A stretch of 64,000 nucleotides of DNA, taken from the NCBI GenBank assembly GCA_046260765.1, contig JBHEOO010000014.1:17440-81439 (forward strand). Reading direction: 5' to 3'. Within the stretch, counting starts at the first letter, position 1, and the number at the start of each line of letters is the position of its first letter. Both the position numbers and the translations under genes were made by a program. The notes under the pieces are model-generated. The model was not told the DNA's origin and did not search any database. It was given only the letters and a program-made list of their open reading frames with translations. The DNA is from Chromatocurvus sp046260765 (lineage in GTDB: Bacteria > Pseudomonadota > Gammaproteobacteria > Pseudomonadales > Halieaceae). This document shows, one piece after another, positions 1 to 7,717 of this stretch.

Positions 1-917
1 GATGCAGTGACCCGTGAAGTCATTGCGGAGGTGAATGGCTGCTTCCCCGGTAATCCGGGAGACCTCGAGCAGTTTCGCCTCGCAGTGACCGCAAACGCCG
101 CGCAGGCGGAGTTTCACTGGTTCTGCGACAATGCGCTGGGTCAGTTCGGCACGTACCAGGACGCGCTCGCAGAGGAGTCGCTCTGGCTCTACCACGGCCT
201 TATTTCCATGTATCTCAATATCGGGCTGCTTGAGCCGCTCGAGGTGTGTCGGGAGGTTGAGGCGCGCTGGCGCGCCGGTCAGTGCAAACTGTCTGACGCC
301 GAGGGCTTCATCCGTCAGGTGCTCGGCTGGCGCGAGTACGTCCGCGGTATCTACTGGCTGCACATGCCGGGCTATCGCGACCTCAATACGTTCCAAGCAG
401 ACCGACCGCTGCCGGACTGGTTCTGGAGCGGCGAGACCGACATGCGCTGCCTTTCCAGGGCGCTGCATCAGTCTCTTGATCACGGCTACGCGCACCATAT
501 CCAGCGCCTGATGGTCATTGGCAACTTCGCGCTCCTGGCGGGTCTCGACGTACGCGCGGTGTGTGACTGGTATCTGGCGGTGTATGTGGACGCGTTTGAA
601 TGGGTGGAGCTGCCCAATACGCTGGGCATGGCGCTTTACGGCGACGGCGGCATTATGGCCAGCAAGCCCTACGCCGCGAGCGGCAAGTACATTCAGCGCC
701 AGGGCAACCACTGCGCCGGCTGTCGTTATGATCCGGCGAAAACGACGGGCGAGGGCGCCTGTCCCTATAACGCCCTGTACTGGCATTTCATAGATCGCCA
801 CNNNNNNNNNNAAACAGCCGCATGGGCCTGATTACCGGGGGCTGGCGCAAGCGCAAGGCAGCCGATCGCGAGGCAATTATTGCCTGGGCCGAACAGACAC
901 TTCAGGAAATCGTCTAG
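1..917 (+). CDS. Fe-S bacterial cryptochrome/(6-4) photolyase (FeS-BCP, PhrB type), 5' truncated, assembly gap inside
   Basis: This is the C-terminal half of a prokaryotic (6-4) photolyase, which repairs UV (6-4) photoproducts with FAD and carries a [4Fe-4S] cluster. The frame is open to the window edge, so the start lies outside. Counting from the GTG at position 7, Cys147, Cys235, Cys238 and Cys251 have spacings of 88, 3 and 13, matching the four cluster ligands of PhrB as I recall them. A run of 10 Ns at 802-811 interrupts the gene. After the gap the frame is offset: from 813 it reads NSRMGLITGGW and ends at the TAG 915-917, as expected for the family C-terminus. The true gap length is therefore unknown and the offset looks artefactual, not a real frameshift. 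It converges on the DUF2256 gene, 20 bp away. Confidence 0.9.
802..811. other. Assembly gap (10 Ns)
   Basis: Ten Ns mark a scaffolding gap within the photolyase gene. The reading frame upstream (phase of position 7) and downstream (phase of position 813) differ. The placeholder length is therefore not the real length if the gene is intact. Confidence 0.99.
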
Positions 918-937
918 CGCCGGCCTGGGTCGCGCTA

Positions 938-1117
938 TCAGTTTGTCTTCTGCAGACTGCGGCGCTGGCTGGCGCAGCGCCGGGAGCAGTAGACAATGTC
1001 ATCCCAGTTCAATCGCCAGCGTGCCCGCCAGGTGAAAGGGCGGTGACACACCGGGCAGATTTTTTCAGGCCTGGGCGGTCGACCCCGCCCCCGTGTTGTT
1101 TTCTGTCTGTCCGGCAT
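938..1117 (-). CDS. DUF2256 small zinc-finger-like protein
   Basis: A 59-residue basic protein with CPVCHRPF near residue 21 and a second pair of cysteines (YCSRRC) near residues 43-47, the pattern of the DUF2256 family. The four cysteines suggest a structural zinc site; the molecular role is unknown. I start it at the ATG at 1117 because upstream codons in the same frame overlap the cry-DASH gene and lack family similarity. It begins 7 bp after the cry-DASH stop, so the two are probably cotranscribed. DUF2256 genes are commonly found beside photolyase/cryptochrome genes, and here one sits between both flavoprotein types. Confidence 0.8.
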   Translation of the reverse strand: MPDRQKTTRGRGRPPRPEKICPVCHRPFTWRARWRLNWDDIVYCSRRCASQRRSLQKTN

Positions 1118-1124
1118 CGTGTGT

Positions 1125-2417
1125 TCAGATCGGCCAGTCCGCGGCGTCAGTGACGTATGCGGGCTGGTGCGGTCTGTCTCCGTCCCACTTCGCCACGAAA
1201 CGTCCATCGCTGTCGTGATCTGCCCGCTGTTTGTCCTGGTTGAAACGGCGTCCGCCGCGGGGGTCGGCACCGACACCGGCAAGATATTGCCAGTTGCCAT
1301 AGTTGCTGGCGACGTCGAAATCCACCAGGTGCTGCTCAAAGAATGCCGCCCCGTAGCGCCAGTCGATATCGTATTCGTGGACCAGGCAGCTGGCGACGAT
1401 CTGCCTGCCGCGATTGCTCATCCAGCCTGTATCGACCAGCTGGTGCATGAAGGCATTGACCAGCGGGAAGTTGGTGTCGCCCTGGCACCAGCGGGCAAAG
1501 TTGCGCGGTTCAAAGGTGCAGCGAACAACGCGCTGGCCGGCGCCGCTGGCGCGAAACAGGTGGCGCGCGTCGTCGGTCAACGCCCGCCAGTGAAAGAATT
1601 CACGCCAGAGAAGTTCGAAGTACAGCCAGTATGTGGACTCATTGGACGTCACTTTCGACTCGAATGCCGCAATCTCACTCGCAACCTGGCGTGGCGACAG
1701 GCAGCCGGTTGCCAGCCAGGGTGACAGGGTGCTTGAACCGTCGAGTGGATCGAGGCCGTTTCGCGTTTCCTTGTAGGACAGAATGCCCTGCTCATCGTGT
1801 ATGAACTGCTGCAGACGACGACGCCCTGCTCTTGCACCACCCCGGATTGGCAGTGCGGCACTCGGTCGCGTCGCCGCAGCGGGAATGGCGTGGAAGTCCG
1901 CCGCCGGGGGTGGAGGCAATTTGGCGGGTGCGGGTGTCGGCGGCGTAAATGGCAGGGTCTCAACGGCGCGCCTGAAGGGCGTGAATTGCTTTGGCATCTT
2001 TGCCATCTGGAACGGCAGATCCGTCTCAGCGAACAGGGTATTACCACGATGCACCTGCACCGGGATATCCAGCTTGTCACGCAGCGTGCGCACGGCAGAG
2101 GCCTCGTACCAGCCGGGAGCGCGAGCCGTCCCTACCCGTTCAATACTGAAACGCCGGACAAGATCGGGGATGACCAGCTCGGGAGAGCCATGAAGCACCA
2201 GCAGATCCTGCCCCAGCTCGACCAGTTCCTCCCGCAGCGCGATGAGGCTTTCGGTGAGAAAGCGTTCGCGCTGCGGCCCGATGCCGTGTTGATTGCACCA
2301 CGGACGGTTTCGCGGCCAGAGATAAACCAGAAGCAGCTGGCTGTCGTGACTATGTTCCAGCAGTGCAGGATTGTCCTGCAGACGCAGGTCATTTTGAAAC
2401 CAGTACAGATGTCGCAT
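1125..2417 (-). CDS. DASH-type cryptochrome / photolyase family flavoprotein
   Basis: A 430-residue flavoprotein opening with an HLYWFQNDLRLQDNPAL-type photolyase N-terminus. Next comes a Rossmann-like antenna domain (about 1-130), a proline/alanine-rich linker (about 158-190) and the helical FAD domain. Cry-DASH hallmarks include LATGCLSPR, the WREFF segment and the C-terminal DPRGGRRFNQDKQ. Cry-DASH proteins bind FAD and usually a folate antenna, and repair CPD lesions in single-stranded DNA or act in light sensing. The length is near the family norm of 430-500. The gene is followed closely by DUF2256 and converges with the Fe-S photolyase, giving a compact light/DNA-damage cluster. Confidence 0.92.
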   Translation of the reverse strand: MRHLYWFQNDLRLQDNPALLEHSHDSQLLLVYLWPRNRPWCNQHGIGPQRERFLTESLIALREELVELGQDLLVLHGSPELVIPDLVRRFSIERVGTARAPGWYEASAVRTLRDKLDIPVQVHRGNTLFAETDLPFQMAKMPKQFTPFRRAVETLPFTPPTPAPAKLPPPPAADFHAIPAAATRPSAALPIRGGARAGRRRLQQFIHDEQGILSYKETRNGLDPLDGSSTLSPWLATGCLSPRQVASEIAAFESKVTSNESTYWLYFELLWREFFHWRALTDDARHLFRASGAGQRVVRCTFEPRNFARWCQGDTNFPLVNAFMHQLVDTGWMSNRGRQIVASCLVHEYDIDWRYGAAFFEQHLVDFDVASNYGNWQYLAGVGADPRGGRRFNQDKQRADHDSDGRFVAKWDGDRPHQPAYVTDAADWPI

Positions 2418-2557
2418 GGAGACTCCGGGTGTGTGCGCAGGGAAGGTACGCTGGCGAGTCCTTCCCAGATTGCCGTGATTCGGCCCCGGGGTCTTTTTGA
2501 ATCAGGCGCTCAAGCTGTATCTATGCGCCCTTTGTGACGCAGGCGACGCGTGCCTGC

Positions 2558-3505
2558 TCACGCGTGGGCGCAAACCCTGCCCCTGCCCCGGGCTTTCGCC
2601 TCATAGAGGCGGGTGTCGGCCCGTCGCAACAGATCCGATTCCGCATCGCCCTGCAGGTATTGCGCAATGCCGATACTGACATCCGGTTTTACAGTGGCTT
2701 GATCTTCGCCAACGCAGAACGCTTCCGGCGGCATGGACTCAAGCCGGGTGCGAATCCGGTGCGCGGTGCAGCGGGCTGCGTGCAGATCTGTTGCGGGCAA
2801 CAGGATAGCAAACTCGTCGCCGCCGTAGCGAAATGCTAGGTCAGACTCGCGGGTGACCGCGGTAAAGATATCCGCCAGCAATCTCAATATGTGATCGCCG
2901 GTCAGGTGGCCGAGTTGGTCGTTCAGTTCCTTGAAGTGGTCGACGTCGATAAGCATCAATGACAGGGAGCCGCCGTGCCGTCGCGCACGGCTGACCTCCT
3001 GCGCCAGCCGCGCGTCCAGTGATTTGCGGTTGAGCAACCCGGTGAGTCCATCATGCATGGCCTGCTGCCGGTAGAATTGCATGCTGATTGCCACGTCGAG
3101 GTAGTGGCTCAGGCAGCTGACCGCACGCGCCATGAACAGGACCTCATCGTCATCAGGGTGTTCACAGCACAGGATCGTCAACATGCCCAGGTGTGAATCT
3201 CCAGCCTTCAGTGCGAAGGCAAGACCCTGGCCCCTATGCAGGCGCGGCCCGCGATCTTCCTCATTCGCGGTCGTCTCAGGTGAGTAAATGATTTCCTCGC
3301 CCAGGCCGTTTTCCCGGACCCAGTGCCTGAAGCGCTCCGTCAGAATATCCGCCTCGGCGCTGCCCAGCAATCTCTCATGCAGGTTTAACAGTCGTTCAGC
3401 GCTGCTGATCTGGCGCGCTTTGTCGTGACTGCCGGTGGGTTTGGCAATGCCGTTGAAGCGGGTCGGGCCATGGGTGGAAATATTCAGGTTGGGCGCTTGG
3501 TTCAT
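2558..3505 (-). CDS. Diguanylate cyclase (GGDEF domain, soluble)
   Basis: The C-terminal half is a GGDEF domain with the DVDHFKELND metal/substrate segment and an intact GGDEF active site. RESD, five residues upstream, fits the RxxD product-inhibition I-site. It should make c-di-GMP from two GTP and be feedback-inhibited. The N-terminal ~130 residues look like a degenerate GAF-like sensory region, which I cannot assign firmly. No membrane segment is seen. The ATG at 3505 is preferred; the frame stays open to 3583 but that part looks unlike protein. It lies downstream of the Reg_prop diguanylate cyclase on the same strand, 335 bp away. Confidence 0.85.
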   Translation of the reverse strand: MNQAPNLNISTHGPTRFNGIAKPTGSHDKARQISSAERLLNLHERLLGSAEADILTERFRHWVRENGLGEEIIYSPETTANEEDRGPRLHRGQGLAFALKAGDSHLGMLTILCCEHPDDDEVLFMARAVSCLSHYLDVAISMQFYRQQAMHDGLTGLLNRKSLDARLAQEVSRARRHGGSLSLMLIDVDHFKELNDQLGHLTGDHILRLLADIFTAVTRESDLAFRYGGDEFAILLPATDLHAARCTAHRIRTRLESMPPEAFCVGEDQATVKPDVSIGIAQYLQGDAESDLLRRADTRLYEAKARGRGRVCAHA

Positions 3506-3840
3506 TCGGCAGCTCGCCTTGTAATTGACGGATATACCTTTGAAACGCAATAAGCATGCCAATCTTAGCCCTAAGCAAGTCACCCAGTACTACATGAAAG
3601 GAATACGGGGAACAGTCGCCTGGGTGCTACCCCTGTGTAAGCGCCCTGTCTGTAAGATGGCAGCCACGTCGGCAATTTGTCGCCGCTGGGGGCTGCAGGC
3701 TGTCTTTTTTTTGCCGCCCCGTCAAAATCCCGTAACGCGATCAGCGTGAGACATAGCACTGGCAACCTCGACACTGAGCCGAAAGCAGGGCATGTTCAAT
3801 AGACTGTTGCTACTGTCCGAGGGTGCCGCGATGATCGTGC
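3506..3840. other. 335 bp intergenic region between two diguanylate cyclase genes
   Basis: No convincing gene. The + strand carries imperfect inverted segments (GGCAGCC near 3659 and GGCTGC near 3690) followed by T8 at about 3705-3712. This resembles an intrinsic terminator, but no gene on the + strand leads into it. The minus strand presumably carries the promoter of the downstream cyclase; I could not pick a -10/-35 pair with confidence. Confidence 0.4.
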
Positions 3841-6822
3841 TCATGCGCGAGTTTGCGTCTCGCGAACCTTGATCTGGTCGCGGCCGGCATTTTTGGCGCG
3901 GTACAGCTCCTGGTCCGCCAGCTCTATCAGTTCGCCCGCATCCGAAAGTTCGTCAGTCGTGGCGGTGGCGCACCCCAGGCTCACCGTTACGTAGGGTGAG
4001 ATGTCGCTATCTGGATGACGCAGTTTGAGTGCGCGCACGCGCTCCATGATCCGCAGTGCTATCTGTGTGGTAGCGTCACGACCTGCGCCGTTTACCAGAA
4101 CAATGAATTCCTCACCGCCGTAGCGGGCGAGCAGGTCCTGATCCCGCAGGGTGTTGTGGTCCAGTGCTGCCGCGATTTGCTTCAGGCAGTTATCGCCCGC
4201 CTGGTGACCTGCCGCATCGTTGTATTGCTTGAAGCGGTCTATGTCCAGCATGATGATGCCGATGGGATCGCCTGATCGCAGCGCCTGTTTCCAGACTGCT
4301 TCAAGTCGCTCCTCGAAATACCGACGGTTGGCGACGCCCGTGACTGCATCGGTGCGCGACAGGAGCTCGACCTTGGCCAGCGCGGCCTGCAGCTCTTCGG
4401 TGCGCTGATTGACCTGGGTTTCCAGCTGCCGCTCGCGCTGTCTTGCCTTGTTTATCGTAAACCGGTAGGCCACGATGATAAGAGCTGCGATGGCGATGCA
4501 GGCAAGCACCCTGGCCCACCAGTTCTGGTGCCAGAGGAGACTTCGATGGAGGGTCAGCTGAGCACGCCTGGACGCGATAAAACCGTTACCGTCCTCACCC
4601 CGTGAGGCCTGCACCGTGAATACGCTCTTTCCGGGAGGCAGAGAGGTAAAATAGGCTGTGCGGCGCGAGCCTACTTCCCGCCAGGAGTCATTGGCTCCGC
4701 CTAACCGGTATCGGAAAACAACGGCGTCTGCATTGCCCATGTGTGGCGCGGTATAGTCAACCTCCAGGGATTGTGTCGCCGAGGGCAATTCAATGCTCTC
4801 CGTCAGCGGTACAGGGAAACCGTCGACACGGATGCTTTCGATGATCGGGTGCAACGGTGACGACTGCCGTGCAGGCGCTGTCGGGTCAGTGGAAACCAGC
4901 CCCCGGTTGGTAGGAAACCACAGGTGGCCATTGGCAGCCTTGTAGGCGGCCGGCTGAAAACCGCCCATGAACTGCGCTGAGCGCAGACCGTCTGCCTCAT
5001 CGAACAGCCGTGCCGTGAACTGGTCCGCAGTGCCGCCGGCGACGGCATTCAGTGCGCTTTTCGCAACGCGCACCAGTCCGCCTGATCCGCTTAGCCACAG
5101 CTGCTGCATGCTGTCCTCGAGAATGGCCAGCACCGAGAGCTGTGGTAGGCCCTGTTCCAGCGTAAACTGAAAAATGTGTCCATTTTGTAGGCGCGCCAGC
5201 CCGCCCTCGCGGCTGGCAATCCAGATCACCCCGTCGGCATCCTCGTAGGTGCCGCTGACCAGATTGCTTGCCAGACCATCTTCTTCCCTGTACCACCGCG
5301 CCCCGTCATCATCGCGCCGCAATAGCCCGTTGTTGGTCGAAAACCAGAGTCGGCCGTGACTATCCTGCATGATGTGGCGCACCATGCTATCGGTGGTTTC
5401 CTTTCCCAGCGGGATGCGCTCAAGTTCTCCATTGCGCTGCACGTATAGACCGCGGGAGGTCGCGATCCAGATATTGCCCTCTGCATCCTGTTCGAGGGCG
5501 ATAATATGGTTGCTGTTGAGCCCGTTGTGCATCCCGAGCTGACTCACACCGTTTTCGGTAAAGCGTGAGATACCGCCACCAAACGTGCCTACCCAGAGCG
5601 TCTCGTCGTCTGCCAGCAGAACCGACGATACGCTTTGCGACGCGAGACCGTCAGATTCGTCTATCGCGGTGGTTGTATGGTCGTCAATCTGAAAAAGACC
5701 AGCAGTTTCTGTGCCGGCATAAACGGATCCCCCTGGCGCACCGGTGACGACGTAGGTTGAGTCCGAGATGCCCTCGGGGCGTCCGAAGGGCAGAAAGTGA
5801 CTGTCCCGCAAGCGATAGAGACCGGCCATCGTGGAGGCCCAGATATTGTGTTCATTGTCCTCAAAAAGATCGAAAACATAGCTTGAATTACCATCCTCCA
5901 GGGGGAATTTCACCAGTTCGCCTGTGGCTGAGAGTCGCCACAGCCCCTTGCCATAGGTTCCGAGCCACAGGTTGCCATCGGCGTCCCTGAGGACCTCTTC
6001 GAAAGGCAATGCTTGTTTGAAGGGCGATCGCTGAAGGCGGACGGGTTTGCCGCTGTCGAGCTGGTAGATGGCTCCAGTGACCGTGCCCGCGAGCAGCCCC
6101 AGCCTGGAATCCCGAAACAGCAGATGAACCTGTGGTGCTTCCAGCCACTCGTCGCCGGAAAAACTGCTGAACTTACCATCATGATATCGACTCAGGCCAT
6201 TGGTCAGCGTGCTGAACCAGAGGCTGCCGTCGGCGGCGGGGGCGATCTTGAACACCCGCTGATCGGCGAGTCCATCCTTTACCGACCAGCTGTCTATTTC
6301 GCCGTCCTTATAGCGACTGACGCCACCCCCGGTGGCGAGCCACACGCTATTATCGTCATCGATATAAATATCATAGACGGTGTCGCTGGCGAGTCCCTCT
6401 GCCATGCCGAGTGCTTTCCAGCCTTCTGTTGTCCTGCGCAGTGCGCCTCCACCATAGCTGCCAAGCCACAGCGTGCCATCGTCTGCCCAGGTAAAAACGC
6501 GAATGTCATTGGAGCGGAACGCACCGTCAGTCTGGGTGTTGAACGTTCTGAAACTGATGCCGTCGTAGCGCACCAGTCCGTTCTTGGTGCCTAGCCATAA
6601 GTATCCCTGCGGACCCTGTCGTGCCAGCCATAGCGTCTCCGAGGGCAGGCCCGTGGCGCGCGCAAAGCGATCTTTCAGGTGCTGGGTTGGCAGTAAATCG
6701 CCGCGCAAGGCGTAGGCTGGCGCAGCGCATATAAGCAGGTATAAAAACGTCCAGCAGAGCGTGACACCCGCCGGGCAGTGTGATCGCCAGGGACCTTTGT
6801 CATCATTGCGCCGTTGTGACAT
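3841..6822 (-). CDS. Periplasmic beta-propeller sensor diguanylate cyclase (Reg_prop, Y_Y_Y, GGDEF)
   Basis: A protein of about 993 residues. The order is: an N-terminal signal/anchor (the hydrophobic LCWTFLYLLICAAPAYA); many two-component-regulator propeller repeats (LWLGTYG, IWIATSRGL, LWFSTNNGLL and similar) forming probable periplasmic beta-propellers; a Y_Y_Y domain (FRYRLGGANDSW); one membrane helix (VLACIAIAALIIVAY); a short coiled coil; and a cytoplasmic GGDEF domain. The active site is GGEEF, with DIDRFKQYND and an RDQD I-site five residues upstream. It probably couples an external ligand, possibly a glycan, to c-di-GMP synthesis. I chose the ATG at 6822; the longer frame to 6903 adds residues without a signal-like character. 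It is divergent from the carbonic anhydrase gene. Confidence 0.9.
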   Translation of the reverse strand: MSQRRNDDKGPWRSHCPAGVTLCWTFLYLLICAAPAYALRGDLLPTQHLKDRFARATGLPSETLWLARQGPQGYLWLGTKNGLVRYDGISFRTFNTQTDGAFRSNDIRVFTWADDGTLWLGSYGGGALRRTTEGWKALGMAEGLASDTVYDIYIDDDNSVWLATGGGVSRYKDGEIDSWSVKDGLADQRVFKIAPAADGSLWFSTLTNGLSRYHDGKFSSFSGDEWLEAPQVHLLFRDSRLGLLAGTVTGAIYQLDSGKPVRLQRSPFKQALPFEEVLRDADGNLWLGTYGKGLWRLSATGELVKFPLEDGNSSYVFDLFEDNEHNIWASTMAGLYRLRDSHFLPFGRPEGISDSTYVVTGAPGGSVYAGTETAGLFQIDDHTTTAIDESDGLASQSVSSVLLADDETLWVGTFGGGISRFTENGVSQLGMHNGLNSNHIIALEQDAEGNIWIATSRGLYVQRNGELERIPLGKETTDSMVRHIMQDSHGRLWFSTNNGLLRRDDDGARWYREEDGLASNLVSGTYEDADGVIWIASREGGLARLQNGHIFQFTLEQGLPQLSVLAILEDSMQQLWLSGSGGLVRVAKSALNAVAGGTADQFTARLFDEADGLRSAQFMGGFQPAAYKAANGHLWFPTNRGLVSTDPTAPARQSSPLHPIIESIRVDGFPVPLTESIELPSATQSLEVDYTAPHMGNADAVVFRYRLGGANDSWREVGSRRTAYFTSLPPGKSVFTVQASRGEDGNGFIASRRAQLTLHRSLLWHQNWWARVLACIAIAALIIVAYRFTINKARQRERQLETQVNQRTEELQAALAKVELLSRTDAVTGVANRRYFEERLEAVWKQALRSGDPIGIIMLDIDRFKQYNDAAGHQAGDNCLKQIAAALDHNTLRDQDLLARYGGEEFIVLVNGAGRDATTQIALRIMERVRALKLRHPDSDISPYVTVSLGCATATTDELSDAGELIELADQELYRAKNAGRDQIKVRETQTRA

Positions 6823-6956
6823 GTGTTCGTCGTCAGGAGTTGCGGTCAAAGCCGGAAAGGCGAGGGTATCGGAGTGTCTCGCCGTGTAACAGGTGGCCCA
6901 CAACCGTTTGACGACCCGGTCACGAATCGGTGTTCTTGCACGGTGTTATTGCTCGG

Positions 6957-6986
6957 TTGGGTGTTTCGCCGATCGGAGGTTATACT
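6957..6986 (+). promoter_or_regulatory. Putative sigma70 promoter of the carbonic anhydrase gene
   Basis: TTGGGT (6957-6962) and TATACT (6981-6986) are separated by 18 bp and lie about 46 bp upstream of the carbonic anhydrase ATG. The -10 is close to consensus and the -35 is weaker. This is by eye only. Confidence 0.4.
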
Positions 6987-7032
6987 GTTGACGAGAGGGG
7001 GTTTCGATCAACATCACAGGAATGGAGTGACA

Positions 7033-7710
7033 ATGAAGAAACTTCTTGAAGGCGTATGCAAGTTCAAGGCAGAGGTTTTTCCTGAGAAGAAGGCGCTGTT
7101 CACGGAGCTGGCCGCGAGCCAGGATCCGCGAATTCTTTTTATTACCTGCGCCGATTCTCGTATAGACCCGAGCCTGATCACACAGACGGTTCCTGGAGAA
7201 CTGTTTATCTGCCGTAACGCCGGGAATATCGTTCCCCCGCACGAGCGCTACGCCGGTGGCACGACAGCCTCGATAGAGTTCGCGGTGGCTGCACTTGGTG
7301 TCAAGCATATCGTGGTCTGCGGTCATACCGACTGTGGTGCGATCAAGGGCGCCATGAACCCCGACAGTCTGCAGTCATTGCCCCACGTCAGTGACTGGCT
7401 GGCCCATACCCAGGCGGCGGTTGCTGCGGTGAGTGCACGGCATGATGGGCTGAAGGCTGAACATCTTGCCGAACTGACTCAGGAAAATGTTGTGCTCCAG
7501 ATGCGGCACTTGATGACCCATCCGGCCGTGGCAGCGGCAGTAGCAACCGGCAAGGCGCAGCTTCATGGTTGGATCTACGACATCGGTGAGGGCGACATTC
7601 AGTGTTATGACAGTCGCGACGATGTCTGGCGCCCCGTTGAGGATGTCTACAACGACCCCGAGCTGATTGAGCCTATGGAGAGGGGTGTGTTGAAGCACCA
7701 GCATGCCTGA
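7033..7710 (+). CDS. Beta-class carbonic anhydrase
   Basis: A 225-residue cytoplasmic enzyme interconverting CO2 and bicarbonate. The zinc ligands are visible as Cys39 and Asp41 in CADSR, and His98 and Cys101 in GHTDCGA. Arg43 forms the usual Asp-Arg dyad. The ATG at 7033 is chosen because GGAG lies 5 bp upstream and the family N-terminus begins there; the open frame back to 6823 overlaps the divergent cyclase start. It is monocistronic and ends 7 bp from the convergent efflux-pump gene. Confidence 0.95.
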   Translation: MKKLLEGVCKFKAEVFPEKKALFTELAASQDPRILFITCADSRIDPSLITQTVPGELFICRNAGNIVPPHERYAGGTTASIEFAVAALGVKHIVVCGHTDCGAIKGAMNPDSLQSLPHVSDWLAHTQAAVAAVSARHDGLKAEHLAELTQENVVLQMRHLMTHPAVAAAVATGKAQLHGWIYDIGEGDIQCYDSRDDVWRPVEDVYNDPELIEPMERGVLKHQHA

Positions 7711-7717
7711 TATCGAA

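Noticed and set aside
131..511. Long open frame inside the photolyase gene in another phase
   Set aside because: It overlaps the well-supported Fe-S photolyase frame and has Arg/Ser-rich shadow composition; no family match.
1119..1724. 201-codon open frame opposite the cry-DASH gene
   Set aside because: Antisense shadow of a clear photolyase-family gene in GC-rich DNA.
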